A stretch of 6,443 nucleotides of DNA from Deltaproteobacteria bacterium (GCA_031269135.1 JAISZP010000341.1:1-6443), one strand, 5' to 3'; counted from the first letter of the stretch, positions 1-5,943 are shown. The notes: generated by a model not told the origin, from the sequence alone. Program-made: numbers and translations.

Positions 1-2
1 AC

Positions 3-460
3 AAGCAGTACGGCTTTGCGAAGTTTATCGTCGTCGTCCCGAGCGCAGCTATCCGTGAGGGCGCCCATAAGCCGTTTCAGACGACTGCGGAGCATTTCGC
101 GCAAAGCTGCGACGACGCACCCGCGCGCTGTTTTCTATATGACGGCAAGAAACTGTCGAACACTCGCCTTTTTGCCGCGCCCACCGACATTGAGATAATG
201 ATTTTCGACATCGACGCTTTCAACAAAGTCGGAAAACGTCGCCAATCAGGCGCAGGACAGGCTTTCCGGCGATTCGGACATGTCGTGCATAGCCGATACG
301 AACCCTATTGCTATTATCGACGAGCCGCAGAGCTTGGACGATACGCAGAGCTTGGACGACGCGCCCAAAGCGAAAGAGGCCGTCTAAACGCTCAATCCGC
401 TTGCGGTCTTGCGTTTTTAGGCGACGCGCCGCGAGAAAATCAATCTGCTGCGCCGCATTT
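3..460 (+). pseudogene. res: Decayed fragment of a type III restriction enzyme Res (helicase/nuclease) subunit
   Basis: Conceptual translation in the frame starting at base 3 gives family-like text: YGFAKFIVVVPSAAIREG, then FLYDGKKLSNTRLFAAPTDI and IEIMIFDIDAFNK. This matches the stretch after the Walker A region in Res subunits of type III restriction-modification systems, which are ATP-dependent DNA translocases/endonucleases that work with a Mod methylase. Around 225-236 the match moves to the frame of base 235 (a net +1 shift). It continues with NPIAIIDEPQSLDD, including the family's DEPQ motif II, then APKAKEAV, TLNPLAVLRF and ATRREKINLL. Two stops interrupt that second frame: TAA at 385-387 and TAG at 418-420, the latter where the family usually has the S of a YSATH motif. 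Homology fades near 460 and the frame closes at 475-477, inside the end of rsmD. Walker A, later helicase motifs and the nuclease domain are absent, the first probably lying left of the window. The protein cannot be functional as read. Family recognition is from memory of consensus, not a search. Confidence 0.85.
326..361 (+). repeat. 18-bp tandem duplication inside the res relic
   Basis: The 16 bases CGCAGAGCTTGGACGA occur at 326-341 and again at 344-359, a period of 18. Read in the pseudogene frame this duplicates six residues, giving QSLDDT followed by QSLDDA. Intact Res proteins carry the segment once after the DEP motif, so this is probably a slippage or recombination event acquired during decay. 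It keeps frame, so it is not itself the inactivating lesion. Confidence 0.85.
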
Positions 461-473
461 TTAGGGGAAGTTT

Positions 474-1055
474 TTAGTCCGCCGCTTCCAACTCAAAAAT
501 AGCTGCCGCCTTTCTTCCCCAGACCCTTGTTTTCGTAAGGTTCCAAGGTTTAAGCGCCTCGGCGTCCAAAAGCTTGAGGCTCTCGGGCGCTTGTTCCCAG
601 ACGGCCACTGATCCCGGCTCGGCTAAAGCTGATGGAGCGAGCTTATTTAAGAGCATTTTGGCGATTGATTCATCTTGGTATGGCGGGTCCAGCAAAATTA
701 AGGAAAAGGGGCTTTGGTTTTGAATGGCCCCCATCTGGCGGGGCAATTCCAGCTTCAACACCTTTGTCGCCTTGCGATGGCAGGGCTGGAGTTTTTGGAT
801 GTTTTGGCGTATGACGACCGCCGCTCTGGGGTCTCGGTCGCAAAACGTGACGCTTGCGGCCCCTCTCGAAAGAGCTTCCAAGCCCATAGCCCCGGAGCCT
901 GAAAAGGCGTCTAGGACGTCAGCTCCGCTTATGATGTCTCCAAGCATCGAAAAGACGGCCTCCCTCACCATAGAGGCTGTAGGACGAGTGATGCTCGCCG
1001 GAGGCGTCGATAGAGCAAGGCCTCGGTAAAATCCGCCGCTGATCTTGACCGTCAC
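474..1055 (-). CDS. rsmD: 16S rRNA (guanine(966)-N(2))-methyltransferase RsmD
   Basis: The 193-residue product is a normal length for RsmD, which uses S-adenosylmethionine to methylate the exocyclic N2 of G966 in 16S rRNA of the small ribosomal subunit. Visible marks, in order: the N-terminal SGGFYRG (residues 6-12); the RsmD signature RPTASMVREAVFSML (24-38); the SAM-binding motif I DAFSGSGAMGLEALSRG (49-65); an acidic residue after the next strand (CDRD, 72-75); and the catalytic DPPY (123-126) of N-directed methylases. The start is GTG. It overlaps the stop of the upstream gene as GTGA (4 bases), which indicates translational coupling, and a purine-rich GGGGAG lies 10 bases before it. It is the last gene of the minus-strand run and faces the res relic tail to tail, with no clear terminator between. 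In many bacteria rsmD is followed by coaD; that neighbour is not present here. Related methylases share the fold, but the RPT..VRE signature makes RsmD the best call. Confidence 0.95.
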   Translation of the reverse strand: MTVKISGGFYRGLALSTPPASITRPTASMVREAVFSMLGDIISGADVLDAFSGSGAMGLEALSRGAASVTFCDRDPRAAVVIRQNIQKLQPCHRKATKVLKLELPRQMGAIQNQSPFSLILLDPPYQDESIAKMLLNKLAPSALAEPGSVAVWEQAPESLKLLDAEALKPWNLTKTRVWGRKAAAIFELEAAD

Positions 1056-1900
1056 TGCGGCCCCGCTCCCCAGACGGCGGGATTAGCCCCTATTTCAATC
1101 ATTTCTTGGATGGTCAAATCAATGGCCTCGGAGCGGCACGTTCCGGATTTAGGACTCCAGACGGCGATGGTCGCGCCGCCCCTGGTAAGAATCAGATCTT
1201 TGGGATTCAGCGAAACCGAAGAGATTCTCCTGCCGCCGACATATAATTTATCGAGTCGGCAGTTGTTGTTTTCGGATAAAACTTGCTCGATTTTTTTCCA
1301 AAACGCGGGCACCGATTTATTGGGACTTTTAAAAATGTCTTTTAAGGTCAGCGGAGCGCCGGTGGTCAGATTGTAGTTGGTGAAGCTATAGTCGACGGTT
1401 CCTCGCAGGTGACTGTTTTGCCTAAAATTGCCGATGAAGCGCTCGACTTCAAAGAGAGACAGATATCCGGCCGATGGTGTTTGGAAGTAATATTTATGTT
1501 CTATTCCAATCGGCAGACACACCCCCAAACAGCCGTAAAAATCGTTGCACGTCAGCTGCAAGGCTCTTTTCTTGGCTTGGTTGAAATTCTTTTCCGCCGC
1601 CTTAAGCAGCCTTTGGTCCAAGGCCTCGCTTCCGGTGTTTGAAGGGTATTCGATGGAGATGTAAATCAGATCCGTCGGGCAGGTGGGAGAGGTCAGCTGA
1701 TGCTGAAGGATGTGGCGTTTGACGTCCGCCGGACCGTCGGAGAGCGGGACGCCGTCGTCGTAGCACTGCCCGTCCTCGCATATTCCAGGCCAGCCGCCTA
1801 GGTATCGGGAGGTGACGAAGGCGCTGAGACTTTCAGCAGAGAAAAAAAACAGCGCCGCTATGATGATGATGAGTTTAAAGCGGATGTCGCGAGCGTTCAT
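1052..1900 (-). CDS. Exported cysteine-rich protein, DUF4163/DUF3298 (RsiV/PdaC-like) layout
   Basis: The 282-residue product has a clear export signal: a basic start (R4, R7, K9), a hydrophobic core LIIIIAALFFF (10-20), and likely cleavage around residues 22-27. The mature part begins with a short region containing CEDGQC (41-46). Next comes a strand-helix block, YISIEYPSNTG (80-90) followed by a helix to about 115, that resembles DUF4163. The segment YNLTTGAPLTLKDIF (176-190), an amphipathic stretch, and LILTRGGATIAVWSP (236-250) resemble the 'TG..LtL.DiF' and C-terminal strands of DUF3298. That pair of domains occurs in secreted or membrane-anchored proteins such as RsiV (an anti-sigma factor that binds lysozyme) and PdaC. 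No transmembrane or anti-sigma segment and no deacetylase domain is present here, so the function is unknown. Eight cysteines (41, 46, 74, 118, 124, 128, 214, 255) suggest up to four disulfides in the periplasm. The ATG lies 26 bases inside waaA. I see no strong ribosome binding site, so coupling to waaA translation is likely. The domain call is moderate; export is near certain. Confidence 0.8.
   Translation of the reverse strand: MNARDIRFKLIIIIAALFFFSAESLSAFVTSRYLGGWPGICEDGQCYDDGVPLSDGPADVKRHILQHQLTSPTCPTDLIYISIEYPSNTGSEALDQRLLKAAEKNFNQAKKRALQLTCNDFYGCLGVCLPIGIEHKYYFQTPSAGYLSLFEVERFIGNFRQNSHLRGTVDYSFTNYNLTTGAPLTLKDIFKSPNKSVPAFWKKIEQVLSENNNCRLDKLYVGGRRISSVSLNPKDLILTRGGATIAVWSPKSGTCRSEAIDLTIQEMIEIGANPAVWGAGPQ
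1066..1071 (-). promoter_or_regulatory. Ribosome binding site of rsmD
   Basis: On the minus strand GGGGAG sits 10 bases before the GTG start of rsmD, inside the end of the preceding gene. It supports the GTG that overlaps the upstream stop as the true start. Confidence 0.55.
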
Positions 1901-3599
1901 GGGCGCCCAGGGTTTCTAAAACAGCCCTAGCGAGAATCGGGGCCACTGGTTTTAGGGAAGCTAAAAAGCCCAAGCTCGACGCCCCCGCGCTATCGGCTGC
2001 AGTTTTGTCGGTGATGAAACGAGTCAGTGAAGCAGCTAAAGTTTTCGCGTCGTCTACTTGAACTGCGCCGCCGCATTCAATCAAGGCTTTGGCCTCGTTG
2101 TCGAAACTGGACATGTAAGGGCCAAAAATGATGGGCTTTCCGCAAGCCGCCGGCTCTAAAGGGTTATGGCCGGCGCCTTTCAAAAGACTGCCCCCAACCA
2201 AAGCCACGTCGGCGATTCGGTAAAGAGAGCCTAATATGCCCATGCGGTCCAAGATGACGACTTGAGCATCTTTGAATAGTTCGTCTCTAATAAACTCATT
2301 ATCGGCAAGTTCATTTTTGGATAGCTCGTTTTTTGAAAGCACGTTTTCGGCAGGTTCACTTTTTGAACGCTCGTTTTTTGCAAGTTCACTTTTTGAAAGC
2401 TCGTTTTTAAAAAGATCCCCTTTAGCAAGAGCCTTGGAAACCTTGGACTCCTGCTGCGAAAAAAGACGCGCTTCAAACCCTAACCCTTGGACTAAGGCCA
2501 TGACTTGATCGATCCTAGTCAGATGCCGAGGAGCTAAAAGCAAATTCGGCTTCAGAGGCGCCATCCGCTTGACGGCGGATAATATCAGCTCTTCTTCGTC
2601 CGGGTGCGTCGAGCCGGCTACGATTATGGGAGTTTCGGCGGCATGAGAAAATCGGTCGGAACTATTTTTTTCTTCCCTGGTTTTCCCAAGAGTCGCTTCC
2701 TTTGTTTCTTCCCTATCTTGTTCCCCAGCTTTTTCACCGTCTTTTTGGGGAGCTTTTCCTAAAGCTGTCTCAAAAGCATTTTCCGAAGTCGATCCGCTGA
2801 TTTTTTGAGCAGGAAATGCAATTGCCCTACCATCTTGAGCCTGAACTGGAACTTGGGCTTGATCTTGATCTTGATCTTGACCCTGGGCTTGTGTTTGAGT
2901 TTTGCTTGGCAGGTCTTGGTTTGAGCCGTCTCTGCCGCTGAGGGCGACGCAGGCTTGGTTTATCAGACCATCGAATTTAGGCGAACCTAACACGACGACC
3001 TTGGAAGGATCGGCCCCAAGAGCCAAAAACCTCTCTTTATCGAGATCGCTTATCACCGCTAAAAGAGAAAGAGAGGATAAAACGGGTTTCATGAAAAAGC
3101 GGATCTTTTGGTAGCCTTTTAGAGACTTGGCGCTTAGGCGACCGGATACGACCATCACCGCGATGCCCCTTAAACGGCATTGGTTGATCAATTCCGGCCA
3201 AATTTCAGTTTCGATGACGACTAAGGCTTTTGGGGCGACGCGGTCCAAAGCGCGGGAAGGCGAGCCGAAAAAATCCAAGGGCGGGGCCATAAGCTGGGTC
3301 TTGGTCGGGAGGTTTTCGCTGGCGTACTTTAAGCCTAACGGGGTTCCCACCGAAAGCACGAAAGGGGAATCGTCGCCCAGTTCTCTTAAGCACGACAAGA
3401 CCGCTATGGCGCTTTTAGCCTCTCCCACCGAAGCGCCATGCGCCCACAAGGGCTTGCCGCCTCCGCAAAGAGTGCAGCCGAACCTGTCGGCCCAGCGCCC
3501 TCCAAAGCGGCCTTTAAGCACAGGCCCCAGCAAAGCCGGCCCTAAGGCCAAGGCGCCCAGTATTCTATACGGCCACAGCCATGGCGTCAGTGAAAGCAC
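1875..3599 (-). CDS. waaA: 3-deoxy-D-manno-octulosonic acid (Kdo) transferase WaaA with two low-complexity insertions
   Basis: WaaA (KdtA) transfers Kdo from CMP-Kdo to the lipid A precursor on the cytoplasmic face of the inner membrane, the first step of LPS core assembly. Seen here: an N-terminal hydrophobic segment (about 8-28, the usual membrane anchor); WAHGASVGE (52-60) with the presumed catalytic base E60; VIETEIWPELI (128-138); VSGRLSAKS (151-159); a SDLDKERFLALGA segment (184-196); VVVLGSPKFDGL (201-212). The C-terminal glycosyltransferase half follows, with VAGSTHPDEEE (327-337), APRHLTR (356-362), MGILGSLYRIADVALVGGSL (453-472) and HNPLEPAACGKPI (478-490). All core motifs are intact. 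The length is 574 residues against about 425 in the family. The excess is two insertions, about 212-323 (Q/D-rich then K/E-rich) and 382-442 (pentapeptide repeats), both at points where the family has short loops. The start is GTG: an in-frame TAA lies immediately upstream, so no longer start exists, and GGA stands 5 bases before it. It overlaps the secB end by 13 bases and the next gene by 26. Whether it adds one, two or more Kdo residues cannot be read from sequence. Confidence 0.95.
   Translation of the reverse strand: MLSLTPWLWPYRILGALALGPALLGPVLKGRFGGRWADRFGCTLCGGGKPLWAHGASVGEAKSAIAVLSCLRELGDDSPFVLSVGTPLGLKYASENLPTKTQLMAPPLDFFGSPSRALDRVAPKALVVIETEIWPELINQCRLRGIAVMVVSGRLSAKSLKGYQKIRFFMKPVLSSLSLLAVISDLDKERFLALGADPSKVVVLGSPKFDGLINQACVALSGRDGSNQDLPSKTQTQAQGQDQDQDQAQVPVQAQDGRAIAFPAQKISGSTSENAFETALGKAPQKDGEKAGEQDREETKEATLGKTREEKNSSDRFSHAAETPIIVAGSTHPDEEELILSAVKRMAPLKPNLLLAPRHLTRIDQVMALVQGLGFEARLFSQQESKVSKALAKGDLFKNELSKSELAKNERSKSEPAENVLSKNELSKNELADNEFIRDELFKDAQVVILDRMGILGSLYRIADVALVGGSLLKGAGHNPLEPAACGKPIIFGPYMSSFDNEAKALIECGGAVQVDDAKTLAASLTRFITDKTAADSAGASSLGFLASLKPVAPILARAVLETLGAHERSRHPL
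2274..2423 (-). repeat. Ten 15-bp units in waaA encoding a degenerate pentapeptide repeat
   Basis: Residues 393-442 of WaaA read as ten five-residue units: KGDLF, KNELS, KSELA, KNERS, KSEPA, ENVLS, KNELS, KNELA, DNEFI, RDELF. The consensus is K-N/S-E-L-S/A. On the plus strand the unit appears as variants of AGTTCACTTTTTGAA and AGCTCGTTTTTTGAA. Because the unit is a multiple of three, extra open frames appear on both strands here; they are by-products. The block sits between the PRH region and the DRMG segment of the second glycosyltransferase domain. Confidence 0.9.
2631..2966 (-). other. First low-complexity insertion within waaA (residues about 212-323)
   Basis: In ordinary WaaA about 25 residues separate the 'G.PKFD' strand from the 'STH..EE' motif; here about 115 do. 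The extra sequence holds alternating Q/D and Q/A (KTQTQAQGQDQDQDQAQ, 233-249), then a K/E/G-rich hydrophilic part (280-312), with no predicted core structure. It falls at the junction between the two glycosyltransferase domains, so it is likely a surface-exposed disordered linker. The boundaries are approximate, judged by where family motifs stop and resume. Confidence 0.75.
2858..2880 (-). repeat. Hexanucleotide simple repeat (CTTGAT)n in waaA
   Basis: CTTGAT repeats about 3.8 times without interruption on the plus strand, coding for alternating Asp-Gln (GATCAA codons) on the minus strand. A six-base period can change copy number without breaking the frame, so it alters linker length rather than switching the gene off. 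Confidence 0.8.
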
Positions 3600-4051
3600 T
3601 TATTTCCGTGAAACAAGGGAAAGTTTTGCGAATTTTGCGGCGCTTTTTCCTGAAAAACTCCTTGGTCGATCTGCAAGGGAGGGAATCCTCCTCGCTTAGT
3701 GATTTCAGCCACGTAATCACGAGTGTGAGGAAATATCAATTGAGGAAAGAGATGATTTATATATATATCATGTTCGTTCGGCGAGACCGGAAAGGAAAGA
3801 GAAAAAAGGGCGGCGAACTCCACTTCCAAAAAAAATGGAGTGAATTGGCTGGGCTGAATCTGAAATATCTGAAGGAATCGAGCCTTAGTGCAGTCTTCGA
3901 TAAATTCTCCTCTATTGTGCAGACTCAAATTCACCGCTATGAGTTCTCCATGAGGAGGCTGTCTGAAAGCGTGATTTAGAGAAAAAATCGATTTCTGCAA
4001 CTTTAACTGAACCAGCTCTAATTGTTCTTTCCTCAACGATGAAACCCCCAA
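3587..4051 (-). CDS. secB: SecB-family protein-export chaperone
   Basis: The product is 154 residues (149 if the second TTG is used), the normal size for SecB, the cytoplasmic tetrameric chaperone that keeps precursors unfolded and hands them to SecA. The C-terminal half carries the family signature: FFLEVEFAALFSL (73-85), then FPQLIFPHTRDYVAEITKRG (102-121) and GFPPLQIDQGVF (122-133). These align by eye with 'ceVqqgGiFsi', 'cPniLfPyaRe.i..m..rG' and 'tFPqLnLapVnFdalf' of E. coli SecB. The N-terminal strand LVQLKLQKSIFSLNHAF (13-29) fits the SecB first strand. The weak acidic SecA-binding tail of classical SecB is missing; this one ends in a neutral/basic KCFH. No ATG is available in frame: TTG at 4051 is the first start after a TAG at 4061-4063. 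A second TTG at 4036 has GGGGG 8 bases upstream and may be the real start. The gene's end overlaps waaA by 13 bases. SecB-like proteins can also be partners of toxin-antitoxin pairs, but no toxin or antitoxin gene is adjacent. Confidence 0.8.
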   Translation of the reverse strand: MGVSSLRKEQLELVQLKLQKSIFSLNHAFRQPPHGELIAVNLSLHNRGEFIEDCTKARFLQIFQIQPSQFTPFFLEVEFAALFSLSFPVSPNEHDIYINHLFPQLIFPHTRDYVAEITKRGGFPPLQIDQGVFQEKAPQNSQNFPLFHGNKCFH

Positions 4052-4209
4052 ACTCGCCGGCTACCATCAGCGAGGGGAATAAAGTATTGATGTCTTCAAG
4101 GGCGATTTTTCGTTCCCTTGGTTCTTGTTCGACATATCGCTTCGCTTTTGAAACGTATGGATCGCTTATCGTCTATGATGGCAGGAATTTTTTCAGTCGC
4201 CCGGTGAAT

Positions 4210-4218
4210 ATTATAGCA
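4210..4218 (-). promoter_or_regulatory. Candidate extended -10 promoter element for the secB-waaA operon
   Basis: The minus strand reads TGCTATAAT, a perfect extended -10 (TGn then TATAAT), in the gap between rng and secB. No good -35 hexamer lies 16-18 bases upstream, which is tolerable for an extended -10. Transcription would begin near 4203 and leave an untranslated leader of about 150 bases before secB. This is inference from motif only. Confidence 0.5.
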
Positions 4219-4235
4219 TAGTTTTTCAATGCTAT
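4213..4235. repeat. Inverted repeat overlapping the candidate -10 element
   Basis: ATAGCAT (4213-4219) and ATGCTAT (4229-4235) form a perfect 7-bp inverted repeat with a 9-base spacer, 13 bases past the rng stop. It overlaps the -10 element, so it could be a repressor operator. It is AT-rich with no T-run after it, so it makes a poor intrinsic terminator for rng. Confidence 0.5.
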
Positions 4236-4247
4236 GATGAATTCAAT

Positions 4248-5786
4248 TCAAGCTTCTATCGTGTAAGCCTCAATGTGACTGTTTTCTTCACTTTTTATGC
4301 ATATCGTCCGATTGATCCTCTTTTCCAGATCCTCCAAGGCGGGTCTGGCTTCATCCAAAATGAGGTTTTTTATCGAAGGATGCACGGTCAAGGTAAGAGA
4401 ACTGTTAGGGTAATCGCAAGCGGCCACCTCAAGCTCGCGGAAGGCTTGATGGCAAACGGAAATGGGAGAGAGCAAAAATCCCTGCCCTTGGCAGTAAAAG
4501 CAAGGCGAGCGCATTAGCCGGTCGATGTTTTCCCTGGTGCGTTTTCTGGTCATCTCGATGAGGCCCAGTTCGCTCATAGGCAACACTTTGGTCTTTCCCT
4601 TGTCGCGATGCAGGTTTTCCTTGAGAGCCTGAAAGATCCTCTCTCGGTTGAATTCCTTTTCCATATCGATGAAATCGATGACGATAAGCCCGCCGATGTT
4701 TCTGAGGCGAAGCTGATAGGCGATTTCCCGCACAGCCTCCAAATTGGTCTTTAGGATCGTTTCCTCAAGGTTGTGATGCCCGACGTAGCGGCCGGTATTG
4801 ACGTCTATGACCGTCAAAGCCTCCGTGGAATCTATCACCACGTACCCGCCGCTTTTGAGCCACACTTTTTTATTTAAGGCTCTGGCCAGGTCCGTTTCCA
4901 CGTTGTAGGCGTCGAAGAGAGGCGTCGACCCTTCATAAAGCGAGACGTCGGGGGTCTTTTCCGGGGAGAATGAGGTAAGGAAACTGCGTATTTTTTTAAA
5001 TTGGTCGGCGTCGTCGATGACCAGCCGATCGACTTGGTCGGAGAACAGATCCCGCACCGCCTTAATGGTCGCGTCAAGCTCTTGGTGGACCAAGCCTGGG
5101 GCGGAGATGGCGTCGGCCTGGGTTTTTATCTTATCCCACAACTGGACCAAAAAACTCGCCTCGGCTTTTATTTCGTAATCGGTGGCGCCTTCGGCGGCTG
5201 TTCTGGCGATGAAACCCCTGTCGTACTTAAAGGACTCCAAAATGTCTCTTAAACGCTTTCTTTCTTCCTCGTCTTCGATTCGGCGGCTGACTCCCAAATG
5301 GTTGACCATCGACATGAAGACTATGCGGCGACCGGGAAGAGAAATGTGAGTAGTGACTCTAGCGCCCTTCTGGCCGATGGGTTCTTTGGAGACCTGGACC
5401 AGCAGTTCCTGACCTTCGGACAAAAGCGATTCTATCGGCTGGGGACTGGGCATGGGCTGCTCGGTCTCGGTGTTTTGATCGTCGTCTAGCGAGGCCGCTT
5501 CTTCTTCGCTTTCCTGTCTGATGGTCTGCTCCAACAGCCGGGTGAACTCTCTTTCGGAGCAAAAGACGTCATCCACGTACAAAAAGGCCGCTTTATCCAG
5601 ACCGATGTCGATGAAGGCCGCCTGCAAGCCGGGCAGCACTCTAACCACTCGGCCTAAATAGATGTTGCCCAACAAACCCACGCCTTTGGCGCCGCGTTCC
5701 AGTTGAAACTCCACCAACACCCCATTCTCCATCAGGGCAATTCTAGTTTCGTAGGGACGATAGTTTATTAAAAGTTCCGAAGACAT
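4248..5786 (-). CDS. rng: Ribonuclease G (RNase E/G family endoribonuclease)
   Basis: RNase G cleaves single-stranded AU-rich RNA with a 5'-monophosphate preference, matures the 5' end of 16S rRNA and turns over mRNA in the cytoplasm. At 512 residues it is near the family size (about 490) and lacks the long scaffold tail of RNase E. Visible: the N-terminal block ending in GNIYLGRVVRVLPGLQAAF (40-58), which opens the S1 RNA-binding domain; an acidic loop (about 90-118, SEEEAASLDDD) inside S1; and VSKEPIGQKGARVTTHISL (132-150), the 5'-sensor region. The DNase I-like catalytic motifs are TVIDVNTGRYVG (325-336) with D328 and IVIDFIDME (368-376) with D371. The zinc-link is CFYC (C429, C432). The spacings between these residues (43 and 58) equal those of D303, D346 and C404 in E. 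coli RNase E, so the active site is complete. The start is ATG with AGGCG 6-8 bases upstream. It stands 196 bases before secB, so it may be a separate transcript from the overlapping cluster downstream. Confidence 0.97.
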   Translation of the reverse strand: MSSELLINYRPYETRIALMENGVLVEFQLERGAKGVGLLGNIYLGRVVRVLPGLQAAFIDIGLDKAAFLYVDDVFCSEREFTRLLEQTIRQESEEEAASLDDDQNTETEQPMPSPQPIESLLSEGQELLVQVSKEPIGQKGARVTTHISLPGRRIVFMSMVNHLGVSRRIEDEEERKRLRDILESFKYDRGFIARTAAEGATDYEIKAEASFLVQLWDKIKTQADAISAPGLVHQELDATIKAVRDLFSDQVDRLVIDDADQFKKIRSFLTSFSPEKTPDVSLYEGSTPLFDAYNVETDLARALNKKVWLKSGGYVVIDSTEALTVIDVNTGRYVGHHNLEETILKTNLEAVREIAYQLRLRNIGGLIVIDFIDMEKEFNRERIFQALKENLHRDKGKTKVLPMSELGLIEMTRKRTRENIDRLMRSPCFYCQGQGFLLSPISVCHQAFRELEVAACDYPNSSLTLTVHPSIKNLILDEARPALEDLEKRINRTICIKSEENSHIEAYTIEA

Positions 5787-5823
5787 GAGTTTCGCCTAGC
5801 GAGGTTATCGGTTGGAATCAAAG

Positions 5824-5859
5824 AAAAAGCGGCGGCATGCCGTGAAATGCGGCCCGCTT
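5824..5859 (-). terminator. Hairpin plus T-run ahead of rng (terminator or leader attenuator)
   Basis: On the minus strand AAGCGG (5859-5854) pairs with CCGCTT (5832-5827). An inner GCAT/ATGC stem lies across a small internal loop, and the run CTTTTTCTTTG follows at once. This is the form of an intrinsic terminator for leftward transcription. It lies only about 40 bases before the rng ATG, and I see no promoter in that gap. It either ends an upstream transcript or sits in the rng leader and damps its expression. Confidence 0.55.
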
Positions 5860-5894
5860 CTCATGACCTCGGGGCTTGATGAATCGACGAATCC

Positions 5895-5943
5895 ACGAAT
5901 TCGAGATTTCGGGACTTCACGAATTAACGAATTCGAGATTTCG
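5895..5943. repeat. 17-bp direct repeat, period 32
   Basis: ACGAATTCGAGATTTCG occurs exactly at 5895-5911 and 5927-5943. Partial copies of its parts surround it: CGACGAAT and CACGAATT before, and CGAGATTTT after. Each full copy contains an EcoRI-like palindrome GAATTC. It has no coding frame or known element boundary that I can recognise. Confidence 0.85.

Noticed and set aside
16..198. Plus-strand frame of 60 codons rich in Arg and Ser
   Set aside because: It is a shadow of the Res-matching frame that begins at base 3.
198..464. Plus-strand open frame of 88 codons at the left edge
   Set aside because: Only its first ten or so codons match Res; the rest is out of frame with the homology, so it is part of the pseudogene and not a separate gene.
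2231..2508. Open frames on both strands over the waaA repeat block
   Set aside because: They arise because the 15-bp units keep all frames repetitive. The waaA frame continues with conserved motifs on both sides.
3127..3699. Long plus-strand frame of 190 codons opposite waaA
   Set aside because: No recognisable motifs; it runs antisense to the conserved WaaA N-terminal half and the secB end.
3587..4247. Toxin-antitoxin-chaperone locus built on the SecB-like gene
   Set aside because: The 196-base gap upstream is too short for an intact toxin-antitoxin pair and the next gene is RNase G; downstream is waaA.
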